A stretch of 64,000 nucleotides of DNA. Origin: Zoogloea sp016790385. Lineage in GTDB: Bacteria; Pseudomonadota; Gammaproteobacteria; Burkholderiales; Rhodocyclaceae. Shown here piece by piece: positions 8,658 through 17,667 of the stretch. The stretch lies in assembly GCF_041916735.1 (NCBI RefSeq), contig NZ_JAYRYY010000001.1; one strand, written 5' to 3'. The notes below the pieces were generated by a model. It made no database searches. It saw only the letters and a list, made by a program, of their open reading frames with translations, and was not told where the DNA came from. The first letter of the stretch is position 1. The number at the start of each line of letters is the position of its first letter. A program made the translations under genes and the position numbers.

Positions 8658-9443
8658 TTAAACCTGGCGTCGCCGGAACACCCAGCGCTCGTCATCCGAC
8701 GCATCAGCGGCAAAGGCGTAGCCATCTGCCGAGAACATCTTGATCTGCTCGACTTCCTGAATCCGTCCGGTGATGGCATAGCGGGCCATCATTCCGCGGG
8801 CGCGCTTGGCGTGGAAGCTGATGATCTTGTAGCGCCCCCCCTTCCAGTCCTCAAAGGCGATGTTGAGCAGGCGCCCCTTGAGACAAGCTGTTTTGACCGA
8901 CTTGAAGTATTCTTCTGAGGCGAGGTTGACGAGCACCGCCTCGCGCCCGGCATCGATCTCGGAGGCCAACAGGCGATTGAGGGCATCCGTCTGGGTCATG
9001 CCCCAGAATGCGTAGAGATCCTTGCCTCGCGGATTGGCGAAGCGGGTTCCCATCTCCAGGCGGTAAGGCTGCATCAGATCAAGGGGCTTGAGCAGACCGT
9101 ACAGGCCCGACAGGATGCGCAGGTGTTGCTGGGCGTACTCGAGGTCAGCCTCGGAAAACGCCCGCGCCTTGAGACCATCATAAACATCGCCGTTGAAAGC
9201 GAGCACGGCCGGACGGGCGTTCTCGGGTGTGAATGGCTGAGACCATTCAGCGTAGCGCGCCACATTGAGCGCCGCCAGCGAATCGGAAAGATCCATCAGG
9301 CGCGCCACTTCAGCTGGGGAAAGTGCCCGCAGACCTTCAATCAGGCAGGCGGCCTCGTCCAGATAGTCGGGTTCAGTGAAACGGGAGGTGTTAAGGGGCG
9401 ATTCGTAGTCGAGGGCCTTGGCCGGGGACAACACGAAGATCAT
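8658..9443 (-). CDS. yaaA: Peroxide stress protein YaaA
   Basis: 261 aa, the full family length (DUF328/UPF0246). The N-terminus MIFVLSPAKALDYESPL and internal LSGLYGLLKPLDLMQPYRLEMG are strongly characteristic. E. coli YaaA is induced by hydrogen peroxide via OxyR and lowers free intracellular iron, limiting Fenton damage; it binds DNA with a helix-hairpin-helix-like fold. Here it follows a CDF metal transporter (37 bases) and precedes DUF445 (12 bases). The placement beside a metal exporter fits a metal and oxidative-stress role. Confidence 0.95.
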   Translation of the reverse strand: MIFVLSPAKALDYESPLNTSRFTEPDYLDEAACLIEGLRALSPAEVARLMDLSDSLAALNVARYAEWSQPFTPENARPAVLAFNGDVYDGLKARAFSEADLEYAQQHLRILSGLYGLLKPLDLMQPYRLEMGTRFANPRGKDLYAFWGMTQTDALNRLLASEIDAGREAVLVNLASEEYFKSVKTACLKGRLLNIAFEDWKGGRYKIISFHAKRARGMMARYAITGRIQEVEQIKMFSADGYAFAADASDDERWVFRRRQV

Positions 9444-9480
9444 TGCGGTAGTCCGGTTAGTCGCACGTGGGCGAATCTTA

Positions 9481-10362
9481 TCAAACCGGGGTGGAGCTTT
9501 CCGGCAGTGGTTCGAGATGGGTGCTCACCTCAAGGCCGGGAATGGCTTGCTCAAGGGCCATCTCGATCTCGTCGAGGAGCGCGTGACCCTCCATGACGGA
9601 CCAATCCCCGGGCACCAGGACCACGACCTGAAGGAAGGAGGAGCGCCCCGCGCGGCGTGTCCGCAGCGCCCGATAAGCCACCCCCCGAGGCAGATATCCG
9701 TCAAGCACCGCCTGGGCTCGCGCCACACTGGATGCATCAAGACTGCGGTCCATCAGGCCATCCACGGACTCCCGGAGAAGCCCCCACCCTTCCCACGAAA
9801 TATGCAGGCCTACAGCGATCGCAATCAGCGGATCGATGCGAAGCCAACCGGTCCACGCGACCAGGGCGACTCCGGCGATGACGCCGCAGGAGGTCCAGAC
9901 ATCCGTCATCAGATGGCGCGAATCGGCACGCAGTGCAATGGAACTGAAGCGTTCCCCCGCCCGGCCGAGCACCCGTGCGACGGTGAAATTGATCGCCGTC
10001 GCCGCGGCCGACCAGAGCAGCCCCCATCCGACGGCGTCGATCTGACGCGGGACAAAAAAACGCTCCACCGCCGTCCACACAATGGTCGCCGCCGCGGCAA
10101 GAATCAGCAGGCCTTCAAAGCCGCTCGAGAAGTACTCCGCCTTGCCGTGACCATAGGGGTGCTTTCCGTCAGGTGGATCGCGAGTAACCAGGATCATCCA
10201 CAAGGCAAAGCCGGCGCCTGCCAGATTCACCAGGGACTCCAGCGCGTCCGACAACAGCCCGACTGAACCGGTGACTGACCACGCAACAGTCTTCAGCGCG
10301 ATGGTTGCCAGCGCTGCGCCAATCGACAGCCAGGCATAGTGATGCCGTTCGAGCCCGGACAC
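9481..10362 (-). CDS. Cation diffusion facilitator (CDF) metal transporter
   Basis: 293 aa with about six membrane segments and a C-terminal cytoplasmic domain. The second membrane segment reads LLSDALESLVNLAG and is followed by the CDF signature HPYGHGKAEYFSSG. In the classical zinc site this segment supplies H/D and D; here the equivalent positions are E42 and N46, while the fifth segment keeps the His/Asp pair in DSRHLMTDV. This ALES-LVN subgroup is common but its metal is uncertain; Zn, Fe, Co or Mn are possible. GTG start at 10362, nine bases after the relA stop, with GAGG seven bases before it. Confidence 0.88.
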   Translation of the reverse strand: MSGLERHHYAWLSIGAALATIALKTVAWSVTGSVGLLSDALESLVNLAGAGFALWMILVTRDPPDGKHPYGHGKAEYFSSGFEGLLILAAAATIVWTAVERFFVPRQIDAVGWGLLWSAAATAINFTVARVLGRAGERFSSIALRADSRHLMTDVWTSCGVIAGVALVAWTGWLRIDPLIAIAVGLHISWEGWGLLRESVDGLMDRSLDASSVARAQAVLDGYLPRGVAYRALRTRRAGRSSFLQVVVLVPGDWSVMEGHALLDEIEMALEQAIPGLEVSTHLEPLPESSTPV

Positions 10363-10371
10363 GGAGCCGCC

Positions 10372-12576
10372 TCAGCCGCGCTCGACGTCGGTGACGCCCT
10401 TGACCTCCCGGATCAGAGTCAAGGCCCGCTGAATCTGTTGTACACCCTGCACCTCGAGGGTGAAGCGCATACGTGCGGCACCCTTGCGGCTCAGGGTATT
10501 GACCGCGATCACGTTGAGCTTTTCCCGGGACAGCACTTCGGAAATATCCCGCAGCAGCCCCTGCCGATCCATGGCATTCACGACCACATCCACCGGGAAG
10601 ACGGCATCCTTGGGTGAGCCCACCCCGCCCCACTGGGCACTGATCAGGCGCTCGGGATTGGCGCGCACGAGCTGTTGAAAATCCCGGCATTCAACCCGGT
10701 GGATCGAAACCCCACGACCCCGGGTAACGTACCCCTGGATGGCATCCGGTGGCGCGGGCTTGCAGCACCGCCCCAGGGATGTCATGAGTTTGCCTACGCC
10801 CACGATGAGAATGGTGTCGCCGGCATCGCCGGAATGACTCTGCCCAATAATGACTTCCGGCGTCTCCGACGGTACGTCGATTGCGTCGGCGCCACGCAGG
10901 GCCACCTGGATCGCCCGGGGGCCGACCTCTCCCCTTCCTGCCGCGATGAAAAGAGCATCAGGCCCTTTGAAGCCAAGGCGCGTGGCGAGATCCTCGAGAT
11001 TCACCTGACCATGCCCTTCGCGCTGGATCTCGCGGGTGAGCACGCTGCGCCCGCGCACCAGCAGTTCTTCCTCTTCAAGCGCGCTGAAATACTGCTTGAT
11101 CTTCTGCCGGGCACGGGGTGTGGCCACGTAGTTCTGCTGGGCGTTGAGCCAGTCACGGGAGGGCCCCCCCTCCTTGGTGGACATGATCTCCACCGTCTGA
11201 CCGCTCTCCAGCGGCGTATTGAGGGTGACCAGCTGGCCGTTCACCTTGGCACCCCGACAGCGATGACCAAGATCGGTGTGCACTCGATACGCAAAATCGA
11301 TGGGAGTCGCCCCGCGGGGCAGGTCGATTACCCGGCCCTGGGGCGTCAGGACGTAGATGGTATCGTCGAGGGAAGCGCGTTTGAACTGCTCCAGCCAATC
11401 GGCCGAATCGGTCACCTCGTCCCGCCAGGACAGCAGGCTGCGCAACAGGGCGATCTTCTCATCGTAATCGCCGCTCGAAGGCCCGCTCCCCTCCTTGTAA
11501 CGCCAGTGGGCAGCCACGCCCAGTTCGGCATGCTTGTGCATCTCGTGGGTGCGAATCTGCACCTCCAGCGCCCGACCATCACCGGCATAGACGGCGGTGT
11601 GCAAGGATTGGTAATTGTTGCCCTTGGGCATCGAGATGTAGTCGTCGAACTCCTTCGGGATCGGAGTCCAGATCTGGTGCACGATGCCCAGCACCGCGTA
11701 ACAGTCCTTCACCTCGTCCACCAGGACACGCAGAGCACGCACATCGAAGATCTGCGAGAAATCCAGGCGCTTGGCCCTCATCTTGTTGTAGATGCTGTAG
11801 ATGTGCTTGGGCCGGCCATAGACTTCGGCGGTGACGCCGATGGCCTGCACCTCACGCTTCAAGCGGTTCACTGCATCAACGATGAACTGTTCCCGCTCGA
11901 TCCGGCGCTCGTCGAGCATACGAGCTATGCGCTTGTAGGTCTCGGGCTCAAGGAAACGGAAGGAGAGATCTTCAAGCTCCCATTTGAGCTGCCAGATCCC
12001 CAGGCGGTTGGCCAGCGGCGCGTAGATGTCGAGGCTCTCCCTCGCAATGGACTCGCGGGTACGCCCCGGATGGTCGGTGAAGTAGCGCAGGGTCTGGGTG
12101 CGTGACGCCACGCGCAGGAGCACTACACGGATGTCCTCGACCATGGCCAGCAGCATCTTACGCAGCACTTCGCTCTGGGCACGGATCTCGGGAGCGCTGG
12201 CGGTGGTGGTCATGCGGGTGATCACGCGCAGCCCATTGAGACGCCGCAGGCCATCCACCAGGCGGGCCACGCCATCCCCGTAGCGGGTGGCGATTTCCTC
12301 ATTGGGATGATCGAGTACATCACCAACTGCAAAACAGAGGGCACCAATCCTCGTGTCGGCGTCGAGGCGCAGCGATGCCGCAATCAAGGCAGTGCCCAAT
12401 GCATGCTGCCAAACCTGCTCTTGCGTACCGAGGGTACGATTGTCGTAGATGGGTTGAACCCAGGCGAGTGCGTCCCGGACGCGGCCGGCGTCGTCGGGGG
12501 ACAAGCCTTCGCACAGCAATTCGTCCGCTGACAGCGCGGACACGGACTGGGAAATCGAATGAGTTACGGCAACCAT
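10372..12576 (-). CDS. relA: GTP pyrophosphokinase RelA ((p)ppGpp synthetase)
   Basis: 734 aa from ATG 12576, giving MVAVTHSI, which matches the MVAV start of E. coli RelA; AGGA lies 12 bases upstream. Domains: a degenerate HD domain in which the hydrolase HD pair is replaced (GALCFAVGDVLDHP), the synthetase domain with KEFDDYISMPKGNNYQSLHT and ELGVAAHWRYKEG, then TGS (IYVLTPQGRVIDLPRG), a Zn-finger/helical region with GRCCKP, and a C-terminal ACT domain. EFDD is the ExDD motif of monofunctional RelA; bifunctional SpoT/Rel has RxKD. It should make (p)ppGpp on stalled ribosomes and lack hydrolase activity. It heads a five-gene minus-strand run. Confidence 0.95.
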   Translation of the reverse strand: MVAVTHSISQSVSALSADELLCEGLSPDDAGRVRDALAWVQPIYDNRTLGTQEQVWQHALGTALIAASLRLDADTRIGALCFAVGDVLDHPNEEIATRYGDGVARLVDGLRRLNGLRVITRMTTTASAPEIRAQSEVLRKMLLAMVEDIRVVLLRVASRTQTLRYFTDHPGRTRESIARESLDIYAPLANRLGIWQLKWELEDLSFRFLEPETYKRIARMLDERRIEREQFIVDAVNRLKREVQAIGVTAEVYGRPKHIYSIYNKMRAKRLDFSQIFDVRALRVLVDEVKDCYAVLGIVHQIWTPIPKEFDDYISMPKGNNYQSLHTAVYAGDGRALEVQIRTHEMHKHAELGVAAHWRYKEGSGPSSGDYDEKIALLRSLLSWRDEVTDSADWLEQFKRASLDDTIYVLTPQGRVIDLPRGATPIDFAYRVHTDLGHRCRGAKVNGQLVTLNTPLESGQTVEIMSTKEGGPSRDWLNAQQNYVATPRARQKIKQYFSALEEEELLVRGRSVLTREIQREGHGQVNLEDLATRLGFKGPDALFIAAGRGEVGPRAIQVALRGADAIDVPSETPEVIIGQSHSGDAGDTILIVGVGKLMTSLGRCCKPAPPDAIQGYVTRGRGVSIHRVECRDFQQLVRANPERLISAQWGGVGSPKDAVFPVDVVVNAMDRQGLLRDISEVLSREKLNVIAVNTLSRKGAARMRFTLEVQGVQQIQRALTLIREVKGVTDVERG

Positions 12577-12685
12577 GGCTGGCATTATCCTATAGGCCGG
12601 GCAGGGAAAGTTTGATCTTGATCGCCAAGCCGGTACAGCCATACATTTCCGCGTACTCGACACTCACCACCCCTGCCTGACGCCC

Positions 12686-13489
12686 ATGTTTTCCGCTTTC
12701 CGCCGCTGGCGTCGCCAACGCTCCGCCGACCGTAAGGCGGTACCCCCTGAACAGTGGGATGCGGTTGAACGCAGCCTGCCGTTTCTCGACTTCCTTCCCC
12801 CGGAAGATCGACCACGCTTGCGCCGCATGGCCCTGGAGTTCCTCGCCGACAAGCAGGTACACGGGGCCGAGGGGGTTCTCATCACCGACACCCTCCTCCT
12901 GTCCATCGCCCTTCAGGCCTGCCTGCCGATCCTGAACATCGGGCTCGACGCCTACGCCGACTGGGTCGGCATCATCGTCTACCCCGGTGACTTCGTGATT
13001 CCCCGGCAATTTGCCGACGAGGATGGCGTTGTTCATGAGTACGAGGACGAAGTACTCGGCGAAGCCTGGGAGGGCGGACCGGTATTGCTATCCTGGTTTG
13101 AAGGCGAAAACCCCTTTGACGGAATCAACGTCGTCATCCACGAATTCGCCCACAAGCTCGACATGGGCAACGGAGAGGTGGACGGCTACCCAAGCCTGCC
13201 TGCTCACCTTTCCGCAAGCGACTGGGCCCGGGCCTTCCAGCCCGCCTTTGACGATTTCTGCGCCCGCGTCGACCGCGGCGAAGACACTGCCCTCGATCCC
13301 TACGCGGCGGAAAATCCGGGAGAGTTCTTTGCAGTCCTGAGCGAAGCCTTCTTCGAAACCCCCTGCCTTCTCAAATCCGAATATCCGGCCGTTTACCAGC
13401 AGCTTTCCCGTTACTTCGGACAAGACCCGGCCGAACGCGAAGCTCAATTCTCCCGCTCCACCCGCCCTCCGCCCCCAAGCCTTCTTTGA
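12686..13489 (+). CDS. mtfA: Zinc-dependent peptidase MtfA (Mlc titration factor A family)
   Basis: 267 aa, soluble. The zinc motif HEFAH is at residues 152-156 (VIHEFAHKLDMGNGEVDGYP), with a third acidic ligand expected in GEFFAVLSEAFFE. In E. coli MtfA binds the glucose repressor Mlc and has aminopeptidase activity; Mlc is often missing in betaproteobacteria, so the partner here is unknown. Divergent from relA, about 110 bases apart. The C-terminal tail is Pro/Ser-rich. Confidence 0.92.
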   Translation: MFSAFRRWRRQRSADRKAVPPEQWDAVERSLPFLDFLPPEDRPRLRRMALEFLADKQVHGAEGVLITDTLLLSIALQACLPILNIGLDAYADWVGIIVYPGDFVIPRQFADEDGVVHEYEDEVLGEAWEGGPVLLSWFEGENPFDGINVVIHEFAHKLDMGNGEVDGYPSLPAHLSASDWARAFQPAFDDFCARVDRGEDTALDPYAAENPGEFFAVLSEAFFETPCLLKSEYPAVYQQLSRYFGQDPAEREAQFSRSTRPPPPSLL

Positions 13490-13560
13490 TTTGCCCGGCG
13501 GCGCTGTCTACAGTGCTTAGGCCGTTCCGGCATTCATGGACAGAAAGTGGAGAGCAATTC

Positions 13561-14001
13561 ATGGCTATCACCTGGATTCTTGTCGCAAACGCGAGCCTTG
13601 CCCGTCTGTACGCCAACCTCGGCCCTAAAAAGGGCCTGCAGCTTGTAAAGGAGATCGTTCACCCCGAGAGCCGCATGAAAAATGCCGACCTGGCCTCCGA
13701 CAGGGCCGGCAAGATGCAGGCCGCAGGCAGTGGCCATGGCGCGCGGGAGCAACCCAGCCCTCCAAAACTCAACGCGGCCCGCGCCTTTGCACAGATGCTG
13801 GCCAAAGAGCTCTACATGGGACGCAGCCGCAACAAGTTCGGGCGCGCCATCCTGGTTGCGCCTCCAGCCTTCATGGGCATGCTCAACGCCACCCTCGACC
13901 GACCGACCGCCCAGTTGGTTACTGATCGATTGGAAAAGGACTACACCAAATCGCGGGAGCCCGATCTTTGCGGGCACCTGGAAAACTGCCTTTTCGTTTG
14001 A
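13561..14001 (+). CDS. Host attachment family protein
   Basis: 146 aa from ATG 13561, with GGAGAG about eight bases upstream; an upstream in-frame start at 13486 would add 25 atypical residues. It has the fold pattern of proteins named for attachment to host cells in Agrobacterium (PF10116): TWILVANASLARLY at the N-terminus and a C-terminal ILVAPPAFMGMLNATL, like eRF1/Dom34 domain-3 relatives. The middle, around residues 40-75, is charged and variable. No signal peptide. The family name does not establish a host-associated role; it is widespread in free-living bacteria. Confidence 0.8.
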   Translation: MAITWILVANASLARLYANLGPKKGLQLVKEIVHPESRMKNADLASDRAGKMQAAGSGHGAREQPSPPKLNAARAFAQMLAKELYMGRSRNKFGRAILVAPPAFMGMLNATLDRPTAQLVTDRLEKDYTKSREPDLCGHLENCLFV

Positions 14002-14206
14002 CCTCCCCGGGCGCACCCCGAGCAAATCTGCCGTGCTGACGGCATCGATACGCCTCGGGGCACGCCGCCCTTACAGGCAGCTGTGACCCCCTTCGCATCT
14101 GCCTGCTCTTTTGCCGCAACCCATCCTGCATCCGTGAGGAAGTGCCGTCTTGCCGGCGCGCGGCGCCTCTATTCTCGCCACCATTCCATCCCGATTGGTG
14201 TGCACC

Positions 14207-15037
14207 ATGAAAACGACATCCCTGGCCGGCTTCACCCTTGCTCTCAGCGCCGCAGCCTTCACCCTGCCTGCCCATGCCGCCCAGCTGACCATCGACGGAG
14301 ACTTTGCCGACTGGGGCATCGCCAACAATGGCACCGCTTCCGGATGGACGCCCAATAGCGGAATCCTGTTCACCGTGGAGGACCAGAGCAATGCCAACAA
14401 CGGCTACCTCAGCCCCGGCTGGGGTGGCCAGGCCTACGATGCGGAAGCCCTGTACCTGACCTGGTACACCAAGATGGACGGGCAAACCTACCTTGCCCTC
14501 GGTTTGATCACCGGCCACGACCCCAACACCCCTACCAACGGCAGCAGCTATGGCCGCGGCGACTTCGCCATTGATTTTGGCCGTGACGGCAGCTTCGAAT
14601 TCGGAGTGCTCACCGCCGACCGCAGTGGCACCCTGCGACAAGGAGACGTGGTGGGTACGACCAACGCCGACTGGGCTACTGGCCTGTGGAGCGCTCCAGG
14701 CGTTTACGACCCCGCCCACTCAAGCTACGTCACCAAGGTCAACACGGGCACCGACGTGGGCAATGCCAGCCTGGTCATTTCGAGCAACTTTGGCAACATG
14801 GGCACCCTGGGCGGCAACCATTGGTTCTACGAGCTGGAGATTCCCGTTTCAGTCTTCGGAAACCACTGGGTCGGCAATTCCCCGACCGAGAGCTTTGACG
14901 TGCAATGGACGATGCTTTGCGCCAACGACATCATCGTTGTCGATCCGGTGCCCGCCACGGTATCCGAACCCACATCCCTGGCCCTCGTCCTTGGCGCAGC
15001 GGGCATCGCTGGCCTTGCCCGCCGGAGGCGCGCCTGA
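14207..15037 (+). CDS. PEP-CTERM sorting domain protein, candidate exosortase substrate
   Basis: 276 aa. ATG 14207 begins a clear signal peptide, MKTTSLAGFTLALSAAAF followed by TLPAHA-AQ. The mature part opens with LTIDGDFADWG, which resembles the CBM9/DOMON-like beta-sandwich of surface and polysaccharide-binding proteins, and contains many Gly, Asn and aromatic residues. The C-terminus is a PEP-CTERM tail: a short VSEPTSL motif, a hydrophobic helix, then RRRR. The usual motif is VPEP; here the first Pro is Ser, but Glu-Pro, helix and Arg cluster are intact. It is probably cleaved by the exosortase encoded at 56932-58440. It is single, between a host-attachment-family gene and ispF. Confidence 0.9.
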   Translation: MKTTSLAGFTLALSAAAFTLPAHAAQLTIDGDFADWGIANNGTASGWTPNSGILFTVEDQSNANNGYLSPGWGGQAYDAEALYLTWYTKMDGQTYLALGLITGHDPNTPTNGSSYGRGDFAIDFGRDGSFEFGVLTADRSGTLRQGDVVGTTNADWATGLWSAPGVYDPAHSSYVTKVNTGTDVGNASLVISSNFGNMGTLGGNHWFYELEIPVSVFGNHWVGNSPTESFDVQWTMLCANDIIVVDPVPATVSEPTSLALVLGAAGIAGLARRRRA

Positions 15038-15083
15038 GCAGCGGTCATGACGCCGGCCGTGCCGGCTTCGCCGCGCCAGACGG

Positions 15084-15575
15084 CTAGCTTCCGACCCGTA
15101 CCATCAAGGCCACCGCCTGCGCGGCAATCCCCTCTCCACGGCCCGTGAACCCAAGCTTTTCGGTGGTTTTGCCCTTGACGTTGACCACCTCCGGCTCAAT
15201 CCCCAAGTCGGCAGCAATGTTGGCAACCATGGCCGGGACGTGCGGCAGGATCCGCGGCGCCCGGGCGATCACGGTGGCATCCACGTTCACCGTCACCCAA
15301 CCCGCTGCGCGCGCCGCCGCGGCCGCCTCGCGCAACAATACGCGGGAGTCCGCCCCCTCAAAGCGCGGGTCCGTATCCGGAAAGTGCCGCCCGATGTCGC
15401 CCAGGCCCGCAGCACCAAGCACCGCATCGGTGATCGTGTGGAGCAACACATCAGCATCGGAATGGCCGAGCAGCCCTTTGGAATAGGGAATCGTCACACC
15501 ACCAATGATCAGGGGGCGTCCGGGGACCAGGGCATGGACATCAAAACCCTGCCCGATACGAAACGGAAGGTGCAT
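15084..15575 (-). CDS. ispF: 2-C-methyl-D-erythritol 2,4-cyclodiphosphate synthase IspF
   Basis: 163 aa from ATG 15575 with GAGG seven bases upstream. Zinc and substrate residues are present: GFDVHAL (Asp/His ligands), LLGHSDADVLLHTI, GDIGRHFPDTD, and the C-terminal TTEKLGFTGRGEGI. It forms MECDP from CDP-ME-2-phosphate in the MEP isoprenoid pathway, as a cytosolic trimer. Two bases after the ispD stop, so the two are co-transcribed, the usual arrangement. Confidence 0.97.
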   Translation of the reverse strand: MHLPFRIGQGFDVHALVPGRPLIIGGVTIPYSKGLLGHSDADVLLHTITDAVLGAAGLGDIGRHFPDTDPRFEGADSRVLLREAAAAARAAGWVTVNVDATVIARAPRILPHVPAMVANIAADLGIEPEVVNVKGKTTEKLGFTGRGEGIAAQAVALMVRVGS

Positions 15576-15577
15576 CT

Positions 15578-16267
15578 TCAAGCCTCGCGGTGCTGGAGAA
15601 TCCACTCGGCCAAGTGGAGATCAAGGGGAAAAGTGACTTTAAGGTTGGTAGGGTCGCCCCGCACCAGGCGCGGGCGCAAACCCATGGCCTCGATGGCACT
15701 GGCCTCATCGGTCACCTGCCGGGCCGTTTCAAGCGCCCGATTGAGCATCACGTAGCGAAACATCTGCGGCGTCTGGGCCTGCCACAGGCCATCCCTCGGG
15801 ACAGTCGCGGCAATGTGATGCGTACTGTCCTCGCGCTTCAAGGTGTCGGCCACCGGCACGGCGAGAATGCCCCCCACCTCATCGTGCATCAGCTCACGCA
15901 CCAGCCCCTCTATGTGCCAGGGAGCAAGGCAAGGGCGGGCGGCGTCGTGCACGAGTACCCAGTCGCCCTCGGACGCCTCGTCGGCAATCGCCCGCAAGCC
16001 GTTGAGAACACTGTCGGCGCGGGACGCTCCGCCGCAGAACAACGGCACCAGACGGTCGCCGAACGAACGCCAATCGTGGCGGTCCCATTCCTGATCGCCG
16101 ACAGAAAGCACGACATAGACCCGGTCAATCACCGGTGAGTCGCACAACACGCCCAGCGTATGGCGAATCAAAGGCTGGCCAAGAAGGGGCAGATATTGTT
16201 TGGGTTGCTCACTGCGCATGCGGCTGCCGCTTCCGGCGGCAGGCACAATGGCAAAACAACGGGTCAT
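15578..16267 (-). CDS. ispD: 2-C-methyl-D-erythritol 4-phosphate cytidylyltransferase IspD
   Basis: 229 aa. The nucleotide-binding motif AAGSGSRMRSEQPKQYLPL is at the N-terminus; later VLVHDAARPCL and the MEP-binding region (RGDPTNLKVTFPLDL) are intact. ATG 16267 gives MTRCFAIVPAAGSG; an upstream ATG at 16279 would add four residues and cannot be excluded, since neither has a strong ribosome-binding site. It makes CDP-ME from MEP and CTP and is followed directly by ispF. Confidence 0.96.
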   Translation of the reverse strand: MTRCFAIVPAAGSGSRMRSEQPKQYLPLLGQPLIRHTLGVLCDSPVIDRVYVVLSVGDQEWDRHDWRSFGDRLVPLFCGGASRADSVLNGLRAIADEASEGDWVLVHDAARPCLAPWHIEGLVRELMHDEVGGILAVPVADTLKREDSTHHIAATVPRDGLWQAQTPQMFRYVMLNRALETARQVTDEASAIEAMGLRPRLVRGDPTNLKVTFPLDLHLAEWILQHREA

Positions 16268-16341
16268 CTGAGATCGCATCGCGCAATTCTACTCAATGTC
16301 CCCCGCTCTTCTGCCGCTGATTGAGTATCCCCGCCTCCGGA

Positions 16342-17619
16342 ATGCACACGATGCTGTTTTCGCACCCCTTTGATCCACGCCAACTGGAAGCACTCGCCCT
16401 GGCCACCGCCATCGGGCTGCTCATGGGCCTGGAGCGAGAACGTCGCCCGGCCGCCCTGGCCGGCGTGCGCACCTTTGGCTTGACCGGACTGCTCGGCGCG
16501 ATCGCCGCCCTGCTAACGGAACAACTGGCCACACCCGCCTTGCTGGTGGCGGGATTTGCCCTTGTCGCGCTGATGATCATCGCCGCCAATGCGCGCCAGC
16601 CCGAACCCAATGACCCAGGCACCACATCCGTGGTTGCCCTGCTCGTGTGCTACACCCTCGGCGCCATGGTGTGGTTGGGGCATGGCAGGCTGGCCGTCAT
16701 GGCCGCGGTTGGATCAACCATGCTGCTTTACTTCAAGTCCGAACTTCGTGGCGTCGCCTCGCGTCTGACCCCCCAGGACTGGCGCTCCATCCTGCAGTTC
16801 TCCGTGCTCTCGCTGATTGTCCTGCCCATCCTGCCCAATCGGGGCTTCGGACCCTACGAGGCGATCAACCCCCATCAAGTGTGGCTCATGATTGTGCTCG
16901 TCGCGGGCGTCAGCCTGGCCGGCTACATGGCCCTGCGGCTCGTCGGCGCGCGTTATGGGGCGCCCCTGCTTGGGCTGCTGGGCGGGTTGGTCTCCAGCAC
17001 GGCGACGACAATGGTCTTCGCACGCCATGCCCGTGAAAACCCGGCCATGACATCCACCGCCGGCCTGGTGATCCTGCTCGCCAACCTGATCATGGTGCTG
17101 CGCATCATGGCGATCGCCGGCGCCCTTGCACCACCGGTAGTGCCCCTTCTGGCGGTTGGCGGCACCCTCGCCGTCGTTCTGGGGGCGATCATGCTGGCCC
17201 GCGACTGGCGGCAACTTGCAGGCAAGGATGCACTTCCGATCCCGGAAACCCGCAACCCGACGGAACTGCGCGCTGCCATCGGCTTCGGCCTGCTCTATGC
17301 AGGTGTGCTCCTGTGCGCGGCGTGGCTGTCGGACATCGCCGGACGCGAGGGCCTTTACCTCCTCGCCCTCGCCTCCGGCCTCACCGATGTGGACGCCATC
17401 ACCCTGTCAACCCTTCACCTGCTGGCGGTCGGCAAAGTGGACCTAGTGCCCGCGGCCGTGGCCATTTTGCTCGCCATGCTCGCCAACCTCACCTTCAAGA
17501 CCGGTCTGGCCTTCACCCTCGGCGGTGCCGTGCTCGGGCGGCATGTGCTTGCCGGGATGCTTGCGGTGGGTGTCGGGTTGGGGGGCGGCATCGCATGGTT
17601 ATTGCACACCTCCCTATAA
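16342..17619 (+). CDS. MgtC/SapB and DUF4010 domain membrane protein
   Basis: About 425 aa with roughly 11-12 hydrophobic segments. The N-terminal third has MgtC-like LATAIGLLMGLERERR and GVRTFGLTGLLGA; the rest matches DUF4010, with GLVSSTATTMVFARHAR and the Ala/Leu-rich C-terminal segments including GLTDVDAITLSTL. The family is an inner-membrane protein of unknown transport role; relatives of the MgtC part are linked to Mg2+ limitation. Start may be ATG 16342 or ATG 16351 (GGA lies just upstream of both). It precedes the AmmeMemoRadiSam genes by 48 bases, perhaps by chance. Confidence 0.85.
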   Translation: MHTMLFSHPFDPRQLEALALATAIGLLMGLERERRPAALAGVRTFGLTGLLGAIAALLTEQLATPALLVAGFALVALMIIAANARQPEPNDPGTTSVVALLVCYTLGAMVWLGHGRLAVMAAVGSTMLLYFKSELRGVASRLTPQDWRSILQFSVLSLIVLPILPNRGFGPYEAINPHQVWLMIVLVAGVSLAGYMALRLVGARYGAPLLGLLGGLVSSTATTMVFARHARENPAMTSTAGLVILLANLIMVLRIMAIAGALAPPVVPLLAVGGTLAVVLGAIMLARDWRQLAGKDALPIPETRNPTELRAAIGFGLLYAGVLLCAAWLSDIAGREGLYLLALASGLTDVDAITLSTLHLLAVGKVDLVPAAVAILLAMLANLTFKTGLAFTLGGAVLGRHVLAGMLAVGVGLGGGIAWLLHTSL

Positions 17620-17667
17620 TGGAATCAAGGGGCCTGCCCCGACATCAACATAAGGATAGAAGCTGAT

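Noticed and set aside
7401..8918. Long plus-strand open frame antisense to DUF445 and yaaA
   Set aside because: It lies opposite two clear genes, has Pro/Arg/His-rich low-quality sequence and no domain; long antisense frames are common at this GC content.
10675..12105. 476-codon plus-strand frame antisense to relA
   Set aside because: Opposite strand of a full-length relA; no domain or ribosome-binding site.
10372..12576. Bifunctional SpoT/Rel assignment
   Set aside because: The HD hydrolase pair is missing and the synthetase has EFDD (ExDD), so RelA fits.
14040..14206. Sigma-54 (-24/-12) promoter for the PEP-CTERM gene
   Set aside because: The nearest GG...GC pair has 12 bases between the doublets where 10 are needed; no acceptable match was found.
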